A stretch of DNA of 64,000 bases from Cycas panzhihuaensis. Lineage: Eukaryota > Cycadophyta. The notes under the pieces were generated by a model, which worked only from the letters and a program-made list of their open reading frames with translations, did not search any database and was not told the origin of the DNA. The stretch covers positions 32,619,741 to 32,683,740 of the forward strand of contig CM041465.1 of assembly GCA_023213395.1 (NCBI GenBank), given 5' to 3'. Below are positions 45,813 to 55,817 of the stretch, piece by piece (position 1 is the first letter of the stretch; each line of letters starts with the position of its first letter). Both the position numbers and the translations under genes were made by a program.

Positions 45813-46440
45813 TGTAGCATCCCAAAATATGGTCAAAACTATACCATGTGACCATTCAAATCAAAGGTCTCTAAACTAAGATTCCAATGGTTTAAATAGA
45901 AGTCAATTCTGACATCTATAACAAAAGTTATGACCATTTGAAGATTTTACCCTACTAGTTTTTGGGAAAGTTCTGGCTAACTTCTAGTCTTGGTTTTGGG
46001 TAGGTTTATACCCTTTTTTTGGCTAACTTATATTAGTATATTTAGCTGCCTATTTAAGGAGGATTTGGGGCCTCATATAGGAATCTTAGAGTTAAGATTG
46101 GATTGTTATAAATTTGGCCTTAAAGTTACTATTTACTCACCCTTAGGGTTACACTGTTTAGAGGGAACCTCGCCTTAAAGAGGGTAGTGATAATAAGAGA
46201 ATTTTGGCATCTACATCATCTAATTTCTAGTGCTTCTCTAAATATATGCATCGTTGCCCTTGCAAATAGATTTTAGTTATATTTTAGAAGCATTATTTTC
46301 CTTGTTCCAACTCTTTTCATCTCCAATCTGTGTTAATAGGTCTAACATGTATGATCAAAGCACTTCATACTTTCAACTAAGTTATTATTTTTAAGAGATT
46401 CTCTAAGGAGATTTTGGGACAAGCAAAAGTTATCATTTTA
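45813..46440 (+). repeat. 3' LTR of element F
   Basis: 628 bp, start TGTAGCATCCCAAAATATGG, followed by AAATA. Confidence 0.92.
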
Positions 46441-46445
46441 AAATA

Positions 46446-49352
46446 AAATAACACTAGTTATTAAGCCAATATATTATACAAGAGTAGCATGAATATCTTA
46501 CTTTTTATACATGAGAATAATAACACTTATTATGTGTTATACAATAGTAGCTTATAAAATCTTTTATTATCTCTTGCATATAAGATAACCTTATGTGCTT
46601 TCTCCATTTATACATATATTAGTAACTTTCTTTTGATAACTAATAAATATTATCAACATCAACAAATCAATAAATTGAACATACTAACTCTAAGAATAGG
46701 GTATACCACATGGCCAAGTCAAGTTAGTTGTAATAAGATAATATAAAAAGTGTGTTTCTATATCTCTTGTCATACATAGCAACTCAGATTTTTCACTAAT
46801 AAATGTATATTTAATATTAGCTAGACTCCTTAACATCTAATTTCAATTCTAAGTAATAATATATATGACTTATTCATTATGTCTCATAAATAAGTGGGTA
46901 ATAACATTTCCAACTTTCTAACAAATAACTCTAGTTGCTTCATTAATATCAAACATATGGTTTCATCAATCATGTAATCAATAATAAATCAAGTGATTAT
47001 TATATTTAACTAATGATATGCACCTCACTATATCAAATGTGATAAGTACCAATGAGGATTTGCATCATATCTAACATAGCTAAGAAAGTCACATCAAATT
47101 TTCATCAAATATATCCTACAACTTTAATTTTGAGCTTTAAATTATTATTAATGAGCCTTAAATGTGTTATTTTTCATTAAATTTCAACATAACTTCCTTT
47201 TTTCTTTCATAAAAATTCATCAATCTCATTATTATGATCTCAAGTGCCTTTAAAAATATCAAAATATGGCAAAATAGATCTCGAATTACTTAATAAATGC
47301 TTTTATGATGTCAAAAGCATATTACTTAAATTCACTAATTAAAATTTTTATTATTTGATCTCTTAAATATGTCTTGGAAGAACTCATTTTGATCATCTTT
47401 AAGGATTACAATACAAATGATGGCTCAAAAAATAGACTCCAAGATGAAAACTTTTAATAAAACATATGACAATATGTCATTAAAAATTAGGACTACTTAA
47501 CAAAATGAGTTTAACCCCTTTTGGCTTTGGATTATATTCATGTGTTGAGTGTATATGACCTGCTAGCTATTGATTAGGGGGCTTTAATGGAATTCATAGT
47601 ACATTTTAATTTGATTTAATATTTGAAAACATTAGGATAAAGAAAATCATTTAGCATGAAAAATTTGTTGTCTTACATTTTCATTGACCTTAAGTGATAT
47701 AGGATTAATAAATGATTATTTTATTTTATTTTTGATAGATTTGTGCATATAATCAATTGATTAAGTAAATCTATTAGCGTCTTCATCATTTCCATGCATA
47801 TTTGTAAGGGGCATCCATGTATGTTGGGTATTTACATCTATAGATTTTGATCAGTTTCCTTTGTGTGTGAGGTGATGGGCATGGGAAAAATTATTCCATG
47901 GGAAATTTGAATGGTGAACACACATATGGTTTCTTAAATCCTCCATAATAGAGATGGGAATCCTAAATCGTGGTGTGACTTTGTGAGGAGCTATTCCATA
48001 CTATGAACTCTACTTTATCCTTTTCATGGGCTCTTTCTTCTATTTTTCAATTTAGATCTTAGCATACTAGCTTTGAGTAGAGTCTTCTTGAAGACTCTAA
48101 TAGGGTAGATCATACATGACAACTTATGGCCAACTAAGTAGATCATAGCTCCATTATGATAATCACACATAAATGAGTAATAAACATGGTAGCAATAAAT
48201 ATACAATCCATTAGTGATATTCTCTCTCCTCCATAAATCCATCTTCACATCATGTTTTATGCACCTAATCAACCTTACTTATATACTAGTTTTTTCTTCT
48301 ATTACAAATAGGTCATAGTCATCGATAAATTCATAAACTTTTCTTCAATACTTTTTGAGTTTACTCATGTCTTTTCCATGTTTTTTATTTAGTCAAGTAT
48401 GTAGTAAGTCTTTAATGAACTCGTACGATAACCATTAACATCAACCTACCTTTAATCTCATTTAATATAAATCTTTAATTTCATATCCATAATATGTTAA
48501 AAGAAACTTTTATGAACCACCTCAAATCAATGTTTCATATGTTATAAGCTCTTATCAAACCCTAGTTTCCAACTTCACATAATTATATATCATACTTTTG
48601 CTACCAACATGTCTTAAACCTATCTTATTTTGTTGCTATATATTATTTTTTCCATCAATATACCTTCTTCTTCATTGTCAATCATGTCACATACCATTGG
48701 CATAGGTTTGTTGCCTATTTTATGTACATTCATAGAATGGTAACACCATTTTATCAGTAATTATTAGTTATGATACACTTGTAAAGGCCTCTAGAATGGT
48801 TCAAAAGTGATAGCAAACCTTAAGTCCAAGAGCAGGACACTTGTAAATGCCATTATACATGAACTAAAATATCTTCACTAATGGAATACTAAATCTTCAC
48901 ACCTAAGTATATCTATTATTACTAATTATGAGATTATGTGAGATAGTAAGCCTCACAAAATCTCAATCAATTGTGTATGTAGTCAATGTATTAGTGCATA
49001 TAACTAGCAATAGAGTCTTATCTTCTCTTCATTAATTTGTATTCAATTAACTAGTTTAGCTTACATATCTATAGAAAATATGTGCAACATTCTTAAAATA
49101 ATTATCCATATAAATTAAAAAACATACCATAAGTCTTGTCATATTTCATCTTGATATGACTTTAATCATCTTCATCATTCCTTAGAATCTTGGTTACATG
49201 TCACTTGCATACTTAGTTTTTAACTCATCAAATTTCTCCTTAAACTAGCTCAATTAGTTTGTTAATTGGCTTGTATAGGCTTCAATCTATCTGTAAAAGA
49301 TCTTTCATAACATGTCTAGTAACCAGGCTCTAATAAGCTTGTAGTATCACCA
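46446..49352 (-). other. Element E interior, right part, no recognisable coding
   Basis: About 2.9 kb of AT-rich DNA. The longest minus-strand frame (48024-48272, 82 codons) has no recognisable domain. Near the primer site a stop-ridden minus-strand stretch (LRRNFDEL type) could be a coiled-coil gag remnant. I see nothing else. Confidence 0.5.
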
Positions 49353-49367
49353 TGGCTCTCGATACCA
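49353..49367 (-). other. Primer-binding site of element E
   Basis: The minus strand reads TGGTATCGAGAGCCA right after the LTR. Confidence 0.8.
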
Positions 49368-49694
49368 TATTAGAATTTTGAATTTCACTCTAATACTATT
49401 TAGAATATACTCATTTACATAATAGAAACATATCAATCAAGTATAATGAATTAATCATATCATAAGGATTATATATATAAATATAATAATATATAATTAA
49501 TATGTAAAATAATATTATGAACATAAAATAATATTATATCAACTATGTACTATAAAGAATAATATATTTATATATAAAAAACCTAAGATAGGAAAATTTA
49601 TAGGAGAAGATTGGAGTATGTAGTTCTAATTTATTATGATCTCTAAATAATTGCATCTCTAAGCTCAATCAATTATCCTCCTTTCTCAAGTTAT
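49368..49694 (-). repeat. 5' LTR of element E, part 1 (interrupted by T2)
   Basis: Matches 41790 to about 42095. Its right end, GTTAT (49690-49694), is the TSD of T2; the LTR resumes at 54363. Confidence 0.85.
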
Positions 49695-49775
49695 TATGAC
49701 TTGCCATTACACCAAAAGCCCATGGGTGATTTCAGAAGAGGAGTCCTTGGCAAGTGAACCAATCATAGTCTAACA
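49695..49775 (-). repeat. 3' LTR of T2
   Basis: 81 bp, plus-strand TATGACTTGCC to AGTCTAACA; the terminal TG is mutated to TA. Confidence 0.82.
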
Positions 49776-49925
49776 CTCCTCCATGACAAGGAGGCTGCCA
49801 TAACACGTATCGCCTGTGTTACAATTCCACCTGAATGGGGGTACATAGGGACCTCAACTAGGAAAGGGACTTTTTTCTGGAATATATGTAGGGTTTAAAC
49901 CTTGAACCTGGGATCTGATGCCACT

Positions 49926-49949
49926 TGTGACTTACCATTATACTAAAAG
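49926..49949 (-). repeat. 5' LTR of T2, left fragment
   Basis: TGTGACTTACCATTA to CTAAAAG, then cut by element D. The rest is at about 54306-54357. Confidence 0.8.
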
Positions 49950-50248
49950 TGAAAAGGGTGGATCTATCTGTCACCTCTATGCACTAAACACAAAAGGCAA
50001 ACATGGGAGCAAGAGAGACTTGAGAGAAAGAAAGTAGCTCTCATAAAATAGGGAGGTAAGAATGAGCCTCCTCCATTGAGCTTTTACTTTTATATTAAGA
50101 GAGGAAGCATTAGAGTTAAGTGAAATGAAATTATACATAATATACATAAAAGTGTATTTTACTTAAGTGATCTAATTTAAAGTTCATTTAATACCCTTTT
50201 TAGAAATAATCAACTTATGCAATGACCTTGTGACATTAACCCCTTTCA
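49950..50248 (-). repeat. Inverted 3' LTR of element D
   Basis: 299 bp. On the minus strand it begins TGAAAGGGGTTAATGTCAC, similar to the B-family LTR start, and ends CCCTTTTCA. It aligns only partly with the 312-bp LTRs. Confidence 0.8.
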
Positions 50249-50740
50249 ATCTCCCCCTTAATGGTAGAAGGTCATATCATCCTATTTTATTCTATCTTAT
50301 GAAGTATTTATTTCAGCCTCTTACAAAGCAAACTACTATAACACTTTTGTGGGAAACCCTCATTGGGAAGAAACCCCACAGATTTTCTAATCTACTAACC
50401 TAGCTCAGGTGGCTCTCTAAATGAAGCCAGATAACTAATTAGTATAATCAATTTTGTAGCTAAAATCTACTGAGTCTCCATATACCATTTGGTCATCCCC
50501 TATGCCCTTTCAAGTTTTCACATGTTTTGATTTTCCAAAATGATATAACCCTTATCCTCTTACACCCACAAAGGGTTTTAACGAATGGGATAGAGCAGAG
50601 ACTTAGTCTTGTCCTTCCATGCCCACAAGGGGTTTTCGCAAATAAGACATAGTAAGATATTCCTATTGTCATCTCCTTTAATCAATTAGAGATGGAGGCC
50701 TTAAGGCCGAGTTGCCTTCAAAACTGTTTAAACTTCACCC
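50249..50740 (-). other. Inverted 3' UTR and purine tract of element D
   Basis: On the minus strand this carries the end of pol (GGTGAAGTTTAAAC type), CTTAAGGCCTCCATCTCT, the repeated AAAACCC motifs and, before the LTR, the purine tract ATTAAGGGGGAGAT. It matches 17530-18026 of B. Confidence 0.82.
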
Positions 50741-52070
50741 ACCTTCAAATTTTGTGGTTATGACCAGAATTCTTGATGGCAAACTTTTTTGCCTAATTGG
50801 CTTACCATCCTCTGAAGCTAACTATATTAATGATGACTCTGCTTTTACCACAACCTTGACTCCTCAAAAGTTGTCCCAAGTAGCCCTATGTCATGCTAGT
50901 ATGGGCCATATCAAAATTAATTATTTAAGAGAACTACATGCCACTCTTCCTAGTATGCTTAGGCTCTCCTCTAAGCCCTTCAAATGTGAAGCATATATCA
51001 TTGCCAAATCTCAAAGACAACCCTTTCCTCGTAGTCAATGGAAATCTAGCCAACCTTTACAACTTGTACACTTAGATATATGTAGTCTTATGCCCATCCC
51101 TTGTCTCAAACAAAAGTTGTACTATATTACTTTCATTGATGATTTTACTGAGAAAGTATGGGTTGCTTTTCTTACAAAGAAATATGAAGCTTTTTATATG
51201 TTTCAAGCTTTCAAGGCCCACGTAAAAAATAAATTGGGATTTAAGATAAAAATACTTAGGACTGATAATAGTGGTGAGTACACGTCTAATGAGTTTGAAT
51301 CATACCTACATTAGCATGGAATCAAACATCAACCCACTATTATAGTTACACCCCAGTAAAATAGAGTTGCTGAGCACATGAATAGGACCATCATGAACAT
51401 GCCTCATACTATGCCAGTATATAAGAATATCCCAATCTATCTTTAGGTTGAGGCTATTTGGACTACTATGTATTGCATCAACACTGTTAGTCCCTCTAAG
51501 ATCTGCCTACTCTCTACATAAAATGTGGTATGGACAAACCCCCTCTATCTCCCACTTTTTAATTTTTAACTCTACTTGTTATGCTCACATTCTAGAGGAA
51601 CATAGCAATAAGCTCTAAGATAAAGCCCTCAAAGGCATATTTATCGGATACCCTATGGACAAAAAGAGATATAAGGCTTTAATACCTTCACAACACAAAA
51701 TCATCATCATTAGAGATGTTATATTTATGGAGACTGAAGATCAATTACTCAGACTTAACTCTAAGATGCCTTCATACTGATTTAATGATGCTACTAAATT
51801 TGATGTCTAGATTCCAAAATTTAGGGGGTGAGATGCTCAACAGTTGCTTAAAATCTTGGAATTTAATAATAGAGCCCTGGAGGATAGAAGCTATGACTCT
51901 CAGCTAATGTGTACACATCCAACACCATTATTTATAAACAACCAAGTTGACAAAGGAAAAGCCATAGTAGAAGGATCATCTTCTCTAGTATCATCAACTT
52001 CCTCTGTGCCAAATATTTCACATGATCCTTTTCATGATTAAAATGAAGACCAAGAGGTTGTAGAAATAAA
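50741..52070 (+). pseudogene. Element D GAG-pre-integrase and integrase
   Basis: Open for 200 codons (50712-51314). Seen: ILDGKLFCLIGLPSSEA, CHASMGHIKINYLREL, CEAYIIAKSQRQPFPRSQW, the integrase first Asp region (VHLDICSL, His-Leu-Asp) and the middle Asp (RTDNSGEYTSNEF). After a stop at 51312 the Glu motif reads RVAEHMNRTIMNM. A TAG at 51808-51810 lies at the same codon as the integrase/RT stops of B and B'. The linker is EFNNRALEDRSYDS. Gag and protease are missing because of the inversion. Confidence 0.88.
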
Positions 52071-53143
52071 AACCTCATTCCCAACTTGAGGTTTTTGTGA
52101 AGCCTACCAACTATACAAGGATATGCGACTAGATGAGGTAGGTAAAATTAGCACTAAAAGTACCCATAGTGCAAGGATGTATGAATAAATTTCCATTGAG
52201 CTTGAATTAGAAGAAATGCACCTTGCTCTTAATAAAGATCCTCTAATGTACTAAGAAGCTATAAAGTATACAGCTTGGAGAAATACCATAAACAAAGAGT
52301 ACTAATCTCTTATCAAGAATAGTACATGGGAGCTTGTTGATCTACCACTTGGAAGAAAGATAATTCAAAATAAATGGGTGTTCAAAAATAAGTACAGATC
52401 ATATGACACCCTAGAAAAACATAAGGAGAGGTTAGTAGCAAAAGGATTCACATAAAGACAAGGCATCAACTACACTAAAATATTTACTCCTACAACCAAG
52501 TGGCCTACAATTAGAACTCTTATAGCCTTGGCTGCTCAACAGGGTTGGAAAATCCACCAACTTGATGTTAAGATTATATTTCTAATGGGGACCTTAAAGA
52601 AGAAATTTACATGGCTCAACCAAAAGGATATGGGATTGTCGATCAAGAGCATAAGGTTTGTGGGCTTAGAAAGTCCTTATACGGCCTAAAACAAGCCCCT
52701 TGTACGTAGTTTACTAAGTTATCTGAAAGAATAAGGCAACTTGGATATGAGATTTATGACTATCAAGATATTGATAAAACATTATTTATCAATCCCCAAA
52801 ATGATAAAGTCACTTACCTCTTAATCTTTGTGGATGATATGCTAATAATAGGGAATAGTGAATAGGTAATCAACCAGCTAAAAAAGGACCTTGCTAAAAC
52901 TTTTAAATTGTCTGACCTTGGGTTGATGAAATATTACTTGGGAATTAAAGTAACTCAAAAGAATGGAAAATTATTCCTCTCCCAAGAAAAATATATCAAT
53001 GATCTTCTAACAAAGTTTCAATTGGAAGGTGCTCAACTAGTGGATATATCTATGGAACTTAATATTAAACTCTCAACTGATGGTGACACTAGAGAGGCAG
53101 ATACAATACTCTATAAGAAACTTGTAGATAGTCTCATCTATAC
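52071..53143 (+). pseudogene. Element D reverse transcriptase, 5' part
   Basis: [47 protein letters not shown], catalytic FVDD at about 52826-52837 and SDLGLMKYYLGIKVTQKNGK (52908-53140). Stops and a one-base loss near 52578 break it. It is interrupted by T1 inside LIYTTNTR. Confidence 0.9.
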
Positions 53144-53229
53144 TGTCACAGGTTGCCATTACACCAAAAGCCCCAGGGTGATTTGGGAAGAGGACTTCCT
53201 TGTGATAGTTAGTGTCATGCGCTCCAATA
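53144..53229 (-). repeat. 3' LTR of T1
   Basis: 86 bp, plus-strand TGTCACAGG to GCTCCAATA. Confidence 0.9.
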
Positions 53230-53379
53230 CTCCCCCATCACAAGGAGTCAATTGCACCTATACAGATTGGCATGTCCACCACGGTGTTCTTCGGCAGGAC
53301 ACAACGCCTTCACAGATATCCGGGTGTGCTACCATGGTACACAAGATCTGTTTTAAACCCTGGTCACTCTGATACCACT

Positions 53380-53463
53380 TATCACAGGTTACCATTACAC
53401 CAAAAGCCCTGGGGTGATTTGGGAAGAGTACTTCCTTGTAATAGTTAGCGTCATGTGCTCCAA
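53380..53463 (-). repeat. Second (inner) 5' LTR of T1
   Basis: 84 bp, plus-strand TATCACAGG to GTGCTCCAA; it lacks the last two bases of the other copies. Confidence 0.9.
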
Positions 53464-53468
53464 CCACT

Positions 53469-53554
53469 TGTCACAGGTTGCCATTACACCAAAAGCCCTG
53501 GGGTGATTTGGGAAGAGGACTTCCTTGTGATAGTTAGCGTCATGCACTCCAACA
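53469..53554 (-). repeat. Outer 5' LTR of T1
   Basis: 86 bp, plus-strand TGTCACAGG to CACTCCAACA, followed by the TSD TATAC. Confidence 0.9.
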
Positions 53555-53559
53555 TATAC

Positions 53560-54160
53560 TACCAACACAAGGCTAGATATTACATACTCTATTGGCATTC
53601 TTATAAGATTTATAACTAATCCTAAGCAGAATCATTGGCAAGCTGCAATACGAGTGTTGAGGTACCTAAAGATGACCAACAAATATGGTCTGTTGTATGA
53701 ACTTAATATAAAATTTAAACTTTATGCATACACAAACTCAGACTTTGCCAAAGATAAAGACATAGGAAGATCTACATCTAGGTATGTAACATTTCTTGGA
53801 ATATCACTAATATCATGGAGATCCAGACGATAGAAGATAATTGTAGACTTAACTACTAAAGCTGAATATATTACTACTTCTAAGACAAGCAAAGAGGTGA
53901 TATGGCTTAGAAAATTATTAAATACATTAAATGCCACTCAAACAAGTTCTACTAGTTTACATATAGATAATCAATCTATAATCCAAATGGCTAAAAATCC
54001 TATATTTCATGATCGTACCAAACATATAAGTACAAAAGTCTATAGGATTATAGAACTAGTTCATGATGGCATAATTCAACTGGAGTACTACCCCACAACA
54101 GATCAAGTGGTTGATATCTTTACCAAACCACTAAAGAGGGTGAAGTTTGAATAGTTTCAA
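53560..54160 (+). pseudogene. Element D reverse transcriptase end and RNase H
   Basis: Continues after T1: TRLDITYSIGIL, VLRYLKMTNKYGLLYE, TNSDFAKDKDIGRSTS, ISWRSRR, TTKAEYITTSKTSKEVIWL. Open from 53897 to 54154 with LHIDNQSIIQMAKNPIFHD and DQVVDIFTKPLKRVKFE, the copia pol end. Confidence 0.9.
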
Positions 54161-54309
54161 AGGCAACTTGGCCTTAGGGCCTCCATCTTTGACTAATTGA
54201 AGGAGATGATAATAGGACCATCATACTCTATCTTATTCATAAAAAACTCTTTGGGTGTGGAAGGACAAGAGTAAGTCTCTGATCTATCCCATTCGTGAGA
54301 ACCCCTTGT
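54161..54309 (+). other. Start of element D 3' UTR on the plus strand, truncated
   Basis: CTTAGGGCCTCCATCTTTGA and one to two GAAAACCCC-type motifs, then an abrupt switch at AACCCCTTGTG into T2 LTR sequence. No LTR follows. Confidence 0.75.
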
Positions 54310-54362
54310 GATTTGAGAAGAGGACTCTTTGGTAAGTGAACCAACCATAGTCCAATAGTTAT

Positions 54363-54562
54363 AAAGTGGTGTATATACACATTTATAGATTATATCACTT
54401 TATGAATAGCCTATAGAAACTTTGAACCTTCCAATCATCTAATAGGATGTATACAGGAATATGTGTGTATGCCACATTTATTAATGCATTTTGGTGTGGA
54501 TTATATAAGAGCATAACTTACATTAAACATTACTTATGTGAGAATAATCACATATTCTAACA
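54363..54562 (-). repeat. 5' LTR of element E, part 2
   Basis: Resumes the E LTR after T2: AAAGTGGTGTATATAC to ATTCTAACA, matching 42095-42300. Confidence 0.85.
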
Positions 54563-55574
54563 ACCTTAACATAGGGCCTCAAAAAAATAAACATTAAGGG
54601 CTTAATATAAATAGGCTATTCTTATGGTTCAATAAGGTTTGTTTAAAATTTTCTAGTAGAACATTAGTAGTATAAGGAATTTAATTCAAGCTAGTATTTG
54701 ATAGTACTATCTAATTATATTAGATATTATTCTAAATCCTATTTATAATCTCTCATATTATTATAAATTTTATATTATTATCACCTAGTTATGTGTGCAA
54801 CTTAGAATACATAATAACACATATAGGTTGGTATTAAGATTTTTCCACTTGAAGTGAGATTTATAATAAATATATACTTAATTTTTTGAATAAGATGAAG
54901 ATTGATCATTCTTCCATATAACTTGTACTTCACACTTGTATATGTTTTATCTTTTTGTATCTCATTTGATTAATTATTTGCTCACCTCTCTTGTCCATTT
55001 TGTCTCTTAGTTAGGTCTATTTTACATTAACCATTTACTTTTGTATGCTTATATACTCATACCCAACATTATGGCATCAGAGTTTTGCATTGAATTTCTA
55101 ACATAGTAGTATCAAAGTCCAAGGTTTAATCCCTCCTAAGGACAAGTTCTAAAGTCTATTTTTTCATATTTCTTAAAGACATTTTATCATAAATTTGGAG
55201 TCTTATTGGAACCCTTTTAGTGCCTTTTAGTGACCTGCTATAAGTCTATCTTGAAGAGTTATTATTATTATTATTATTATTTATTTTAAAGCATTAAAAT
55301 GCATATTTTAGAGCTCATCTTGAAATATGTTTTATTTAAATATTTAGAGATTATTCATATATACTAGGTCCCGTTATTCTAGTGAAATTATTTGGGGAAA
55401 GATTGAAGGCAAAAAATGTCAAAAGCTAAGACTATATTTGAAGTTATTAATAAGTCTTTTTTGTGCTAATTATTTTCATTTTTCTTTTACTTTTAGGACT
55501 TATAATTTTTATGAGCATATGGGCCCATATAAATTTGGCATGTTAAAAAGTATAAGATAGTGGTTACATATATA
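54563..55574. other. Region between E and J with a probable LTR end
   Basis: AT-rich. At about 55060-55080 CCCAACA is followed by TTATGGCATCAGAG, which looks like an LTR end with a plant copia primer site on the plus strand. Its partner LTR and coding region are not visible. An ATT microsatellite lies at 55261-55282. No gene. Confidence 0.45.
55261..55282. repeat. ATT microsatellite
   Basis: About seven tandem ATT units. Confidence 0.85.
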
Positions 55575-55804
55575 TGTCAAAAGTTATACAAAGATGGAAG
55601 GAAAATTTCTTGATTGATTATGGAGGAGTGAACTCTTAAATATATATAATTAGGGCTTATAATCCCCAAGAAACTAAAAGTAATTATAATATGAAAATGT
55701 GACACTTATCAGACATATGTCCTATATATATTTATGAGTTACATTCTTGAGGGATATATTATATTACCCCTCTAGACTCATAGGATAAAATATTACATTC
55801 TAAC
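55575..55804 (-). repeat. 3' LTR of element J
   Basis: About 230 bp. The right end (plus-strand ACATTCTAACA) is firm because the purine tract follows. The left end (TGTCAAAAG) is a guess from similarity to H. Confidence 0.6.
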
Positions 55805-55817
55805 ACCCTCTCTTAAT
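55805..55817 (-). other. Polypurine tract of element J
   Basis: The minus strand reads ATATTAAGAGAGGG before the LTR start TGTTAGAATG. Confidence 0.8.

Larger units (their letters stand above)
42802..46440 (+). mobile_element. Element F: Ty3/Gypsy LTR retrotransposon with most of pol deleted
   Basis: LTRs of 630 bp (42802-43431) and 628 bp (45813-46440). The TSD is AAACA against AAATA (one mismatch). The right LTR starts with the Gypsy-like TGTAGCATCCC; the left has decayed to TATAACATCCT. Primer site 43434, purine tract 45799-45810. The interior is only 2.4 kb: gag, protease and the first part of RT, then a jump to the last codons of pol. It is nested in element E. Confidence 0.93.
53144..53554 (-). 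mobile_element. T1: TRIM with a tandem 5' LTR
   Basis: 411 bp with the perfect TSD TATAC (53139-53143 and 53555-53559) in D's RT. Left LTR 53144-53229 (86 bp), interior 53230-53379 (150 bp), middle LTR 53380-53463 (84 bp), spacer CCACT (53464-53468), right LTR 53469-53554 (86 bp). On the minus strand the order is LTR, AGTGG, LTR, primer site AGTGGTATCAGAGTGACC, interior, purine tract TGATGGGGGAG, LTR. No coding capacity. The AGTGG spacer equals the first five bases of its own primer site. Confidence 0.93.
49950..54309. mobile_element. Element D: rearranged relative of the B copia family, with inverted 3' end
   Basis: The left part (49950-50740) is a B-type 3' LTR and 3' UTR on the minus strand. 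The right part (50734-54309) is B-type pol and the beginning of the same 3' UTR on the plus strand. The two halves meet at the 7-bp word TTCACCC (50734-50740), which in B occurs both in the pre-integrase coding region and, reversed, near the pol end. There is no right-hand LTR and no clear TSD. T1 sits in its RT. The protein is clearly more diverged from B than B' is. Confidence 0.85.
49695..54357 (-). mobile_element. T2: TRIM-like miniature LTR retrotransposon, interrupted by D
   Basis: Left LTR 49695-49775 (81 bp), interior about 150 bp, right LTR 49926-49949 plus about 54306-54357. The TSD GTTAT is perfect (49690-49694 and 54358-54362), and the empty site is visible at about 42090 in the other LTR of E. 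On the minus strand there is a primer site AGTGGCATCAGATCCC (49910-49925), and a GGAGGAG purine tract abuts the left LTR. No coding. It is related to T1 (shared CCATTACACCAAAAGCCC). Confidence 0.85.
41790..54562 (-). mobile_element. Element E: LTR element without recognisable coding, host of F and T2
   Basis: A 511-bp repeat at 41790-42300 matches 49368-49694 plus 54363-54562, the right copy being split by T2. On the minus strand the LTR starts TGTTGGAAT and ends TTCCAATA. A primer site and a purine tract fix minus orientation. The candidate TSD is poor (ACACT against ACCTT), consistent with age. Without F the interior is about 3.4 kb and I recognise no gag or pol, so it is either very decayed or non-autonomous. 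Confidence 0.85.

Noticed and set aside
48024-48272. An 82-codon minus-strand frame in element E
   Set aside because: No recognisable domain and no second copy in the window to test conservation.
53258-53598. Short minus-strand frames across T1
   Set aside because: They only reflect the repeated LTR sequence of a TRIM, which has no coding capacity.
41785-54567. A clean TSD for element E (ACACT and ACCTT)
   Set aside because: Two mismatches in five bases; not strong enough to claim, so E's ends rest on LTR, primer-site and purine-tract evidence.
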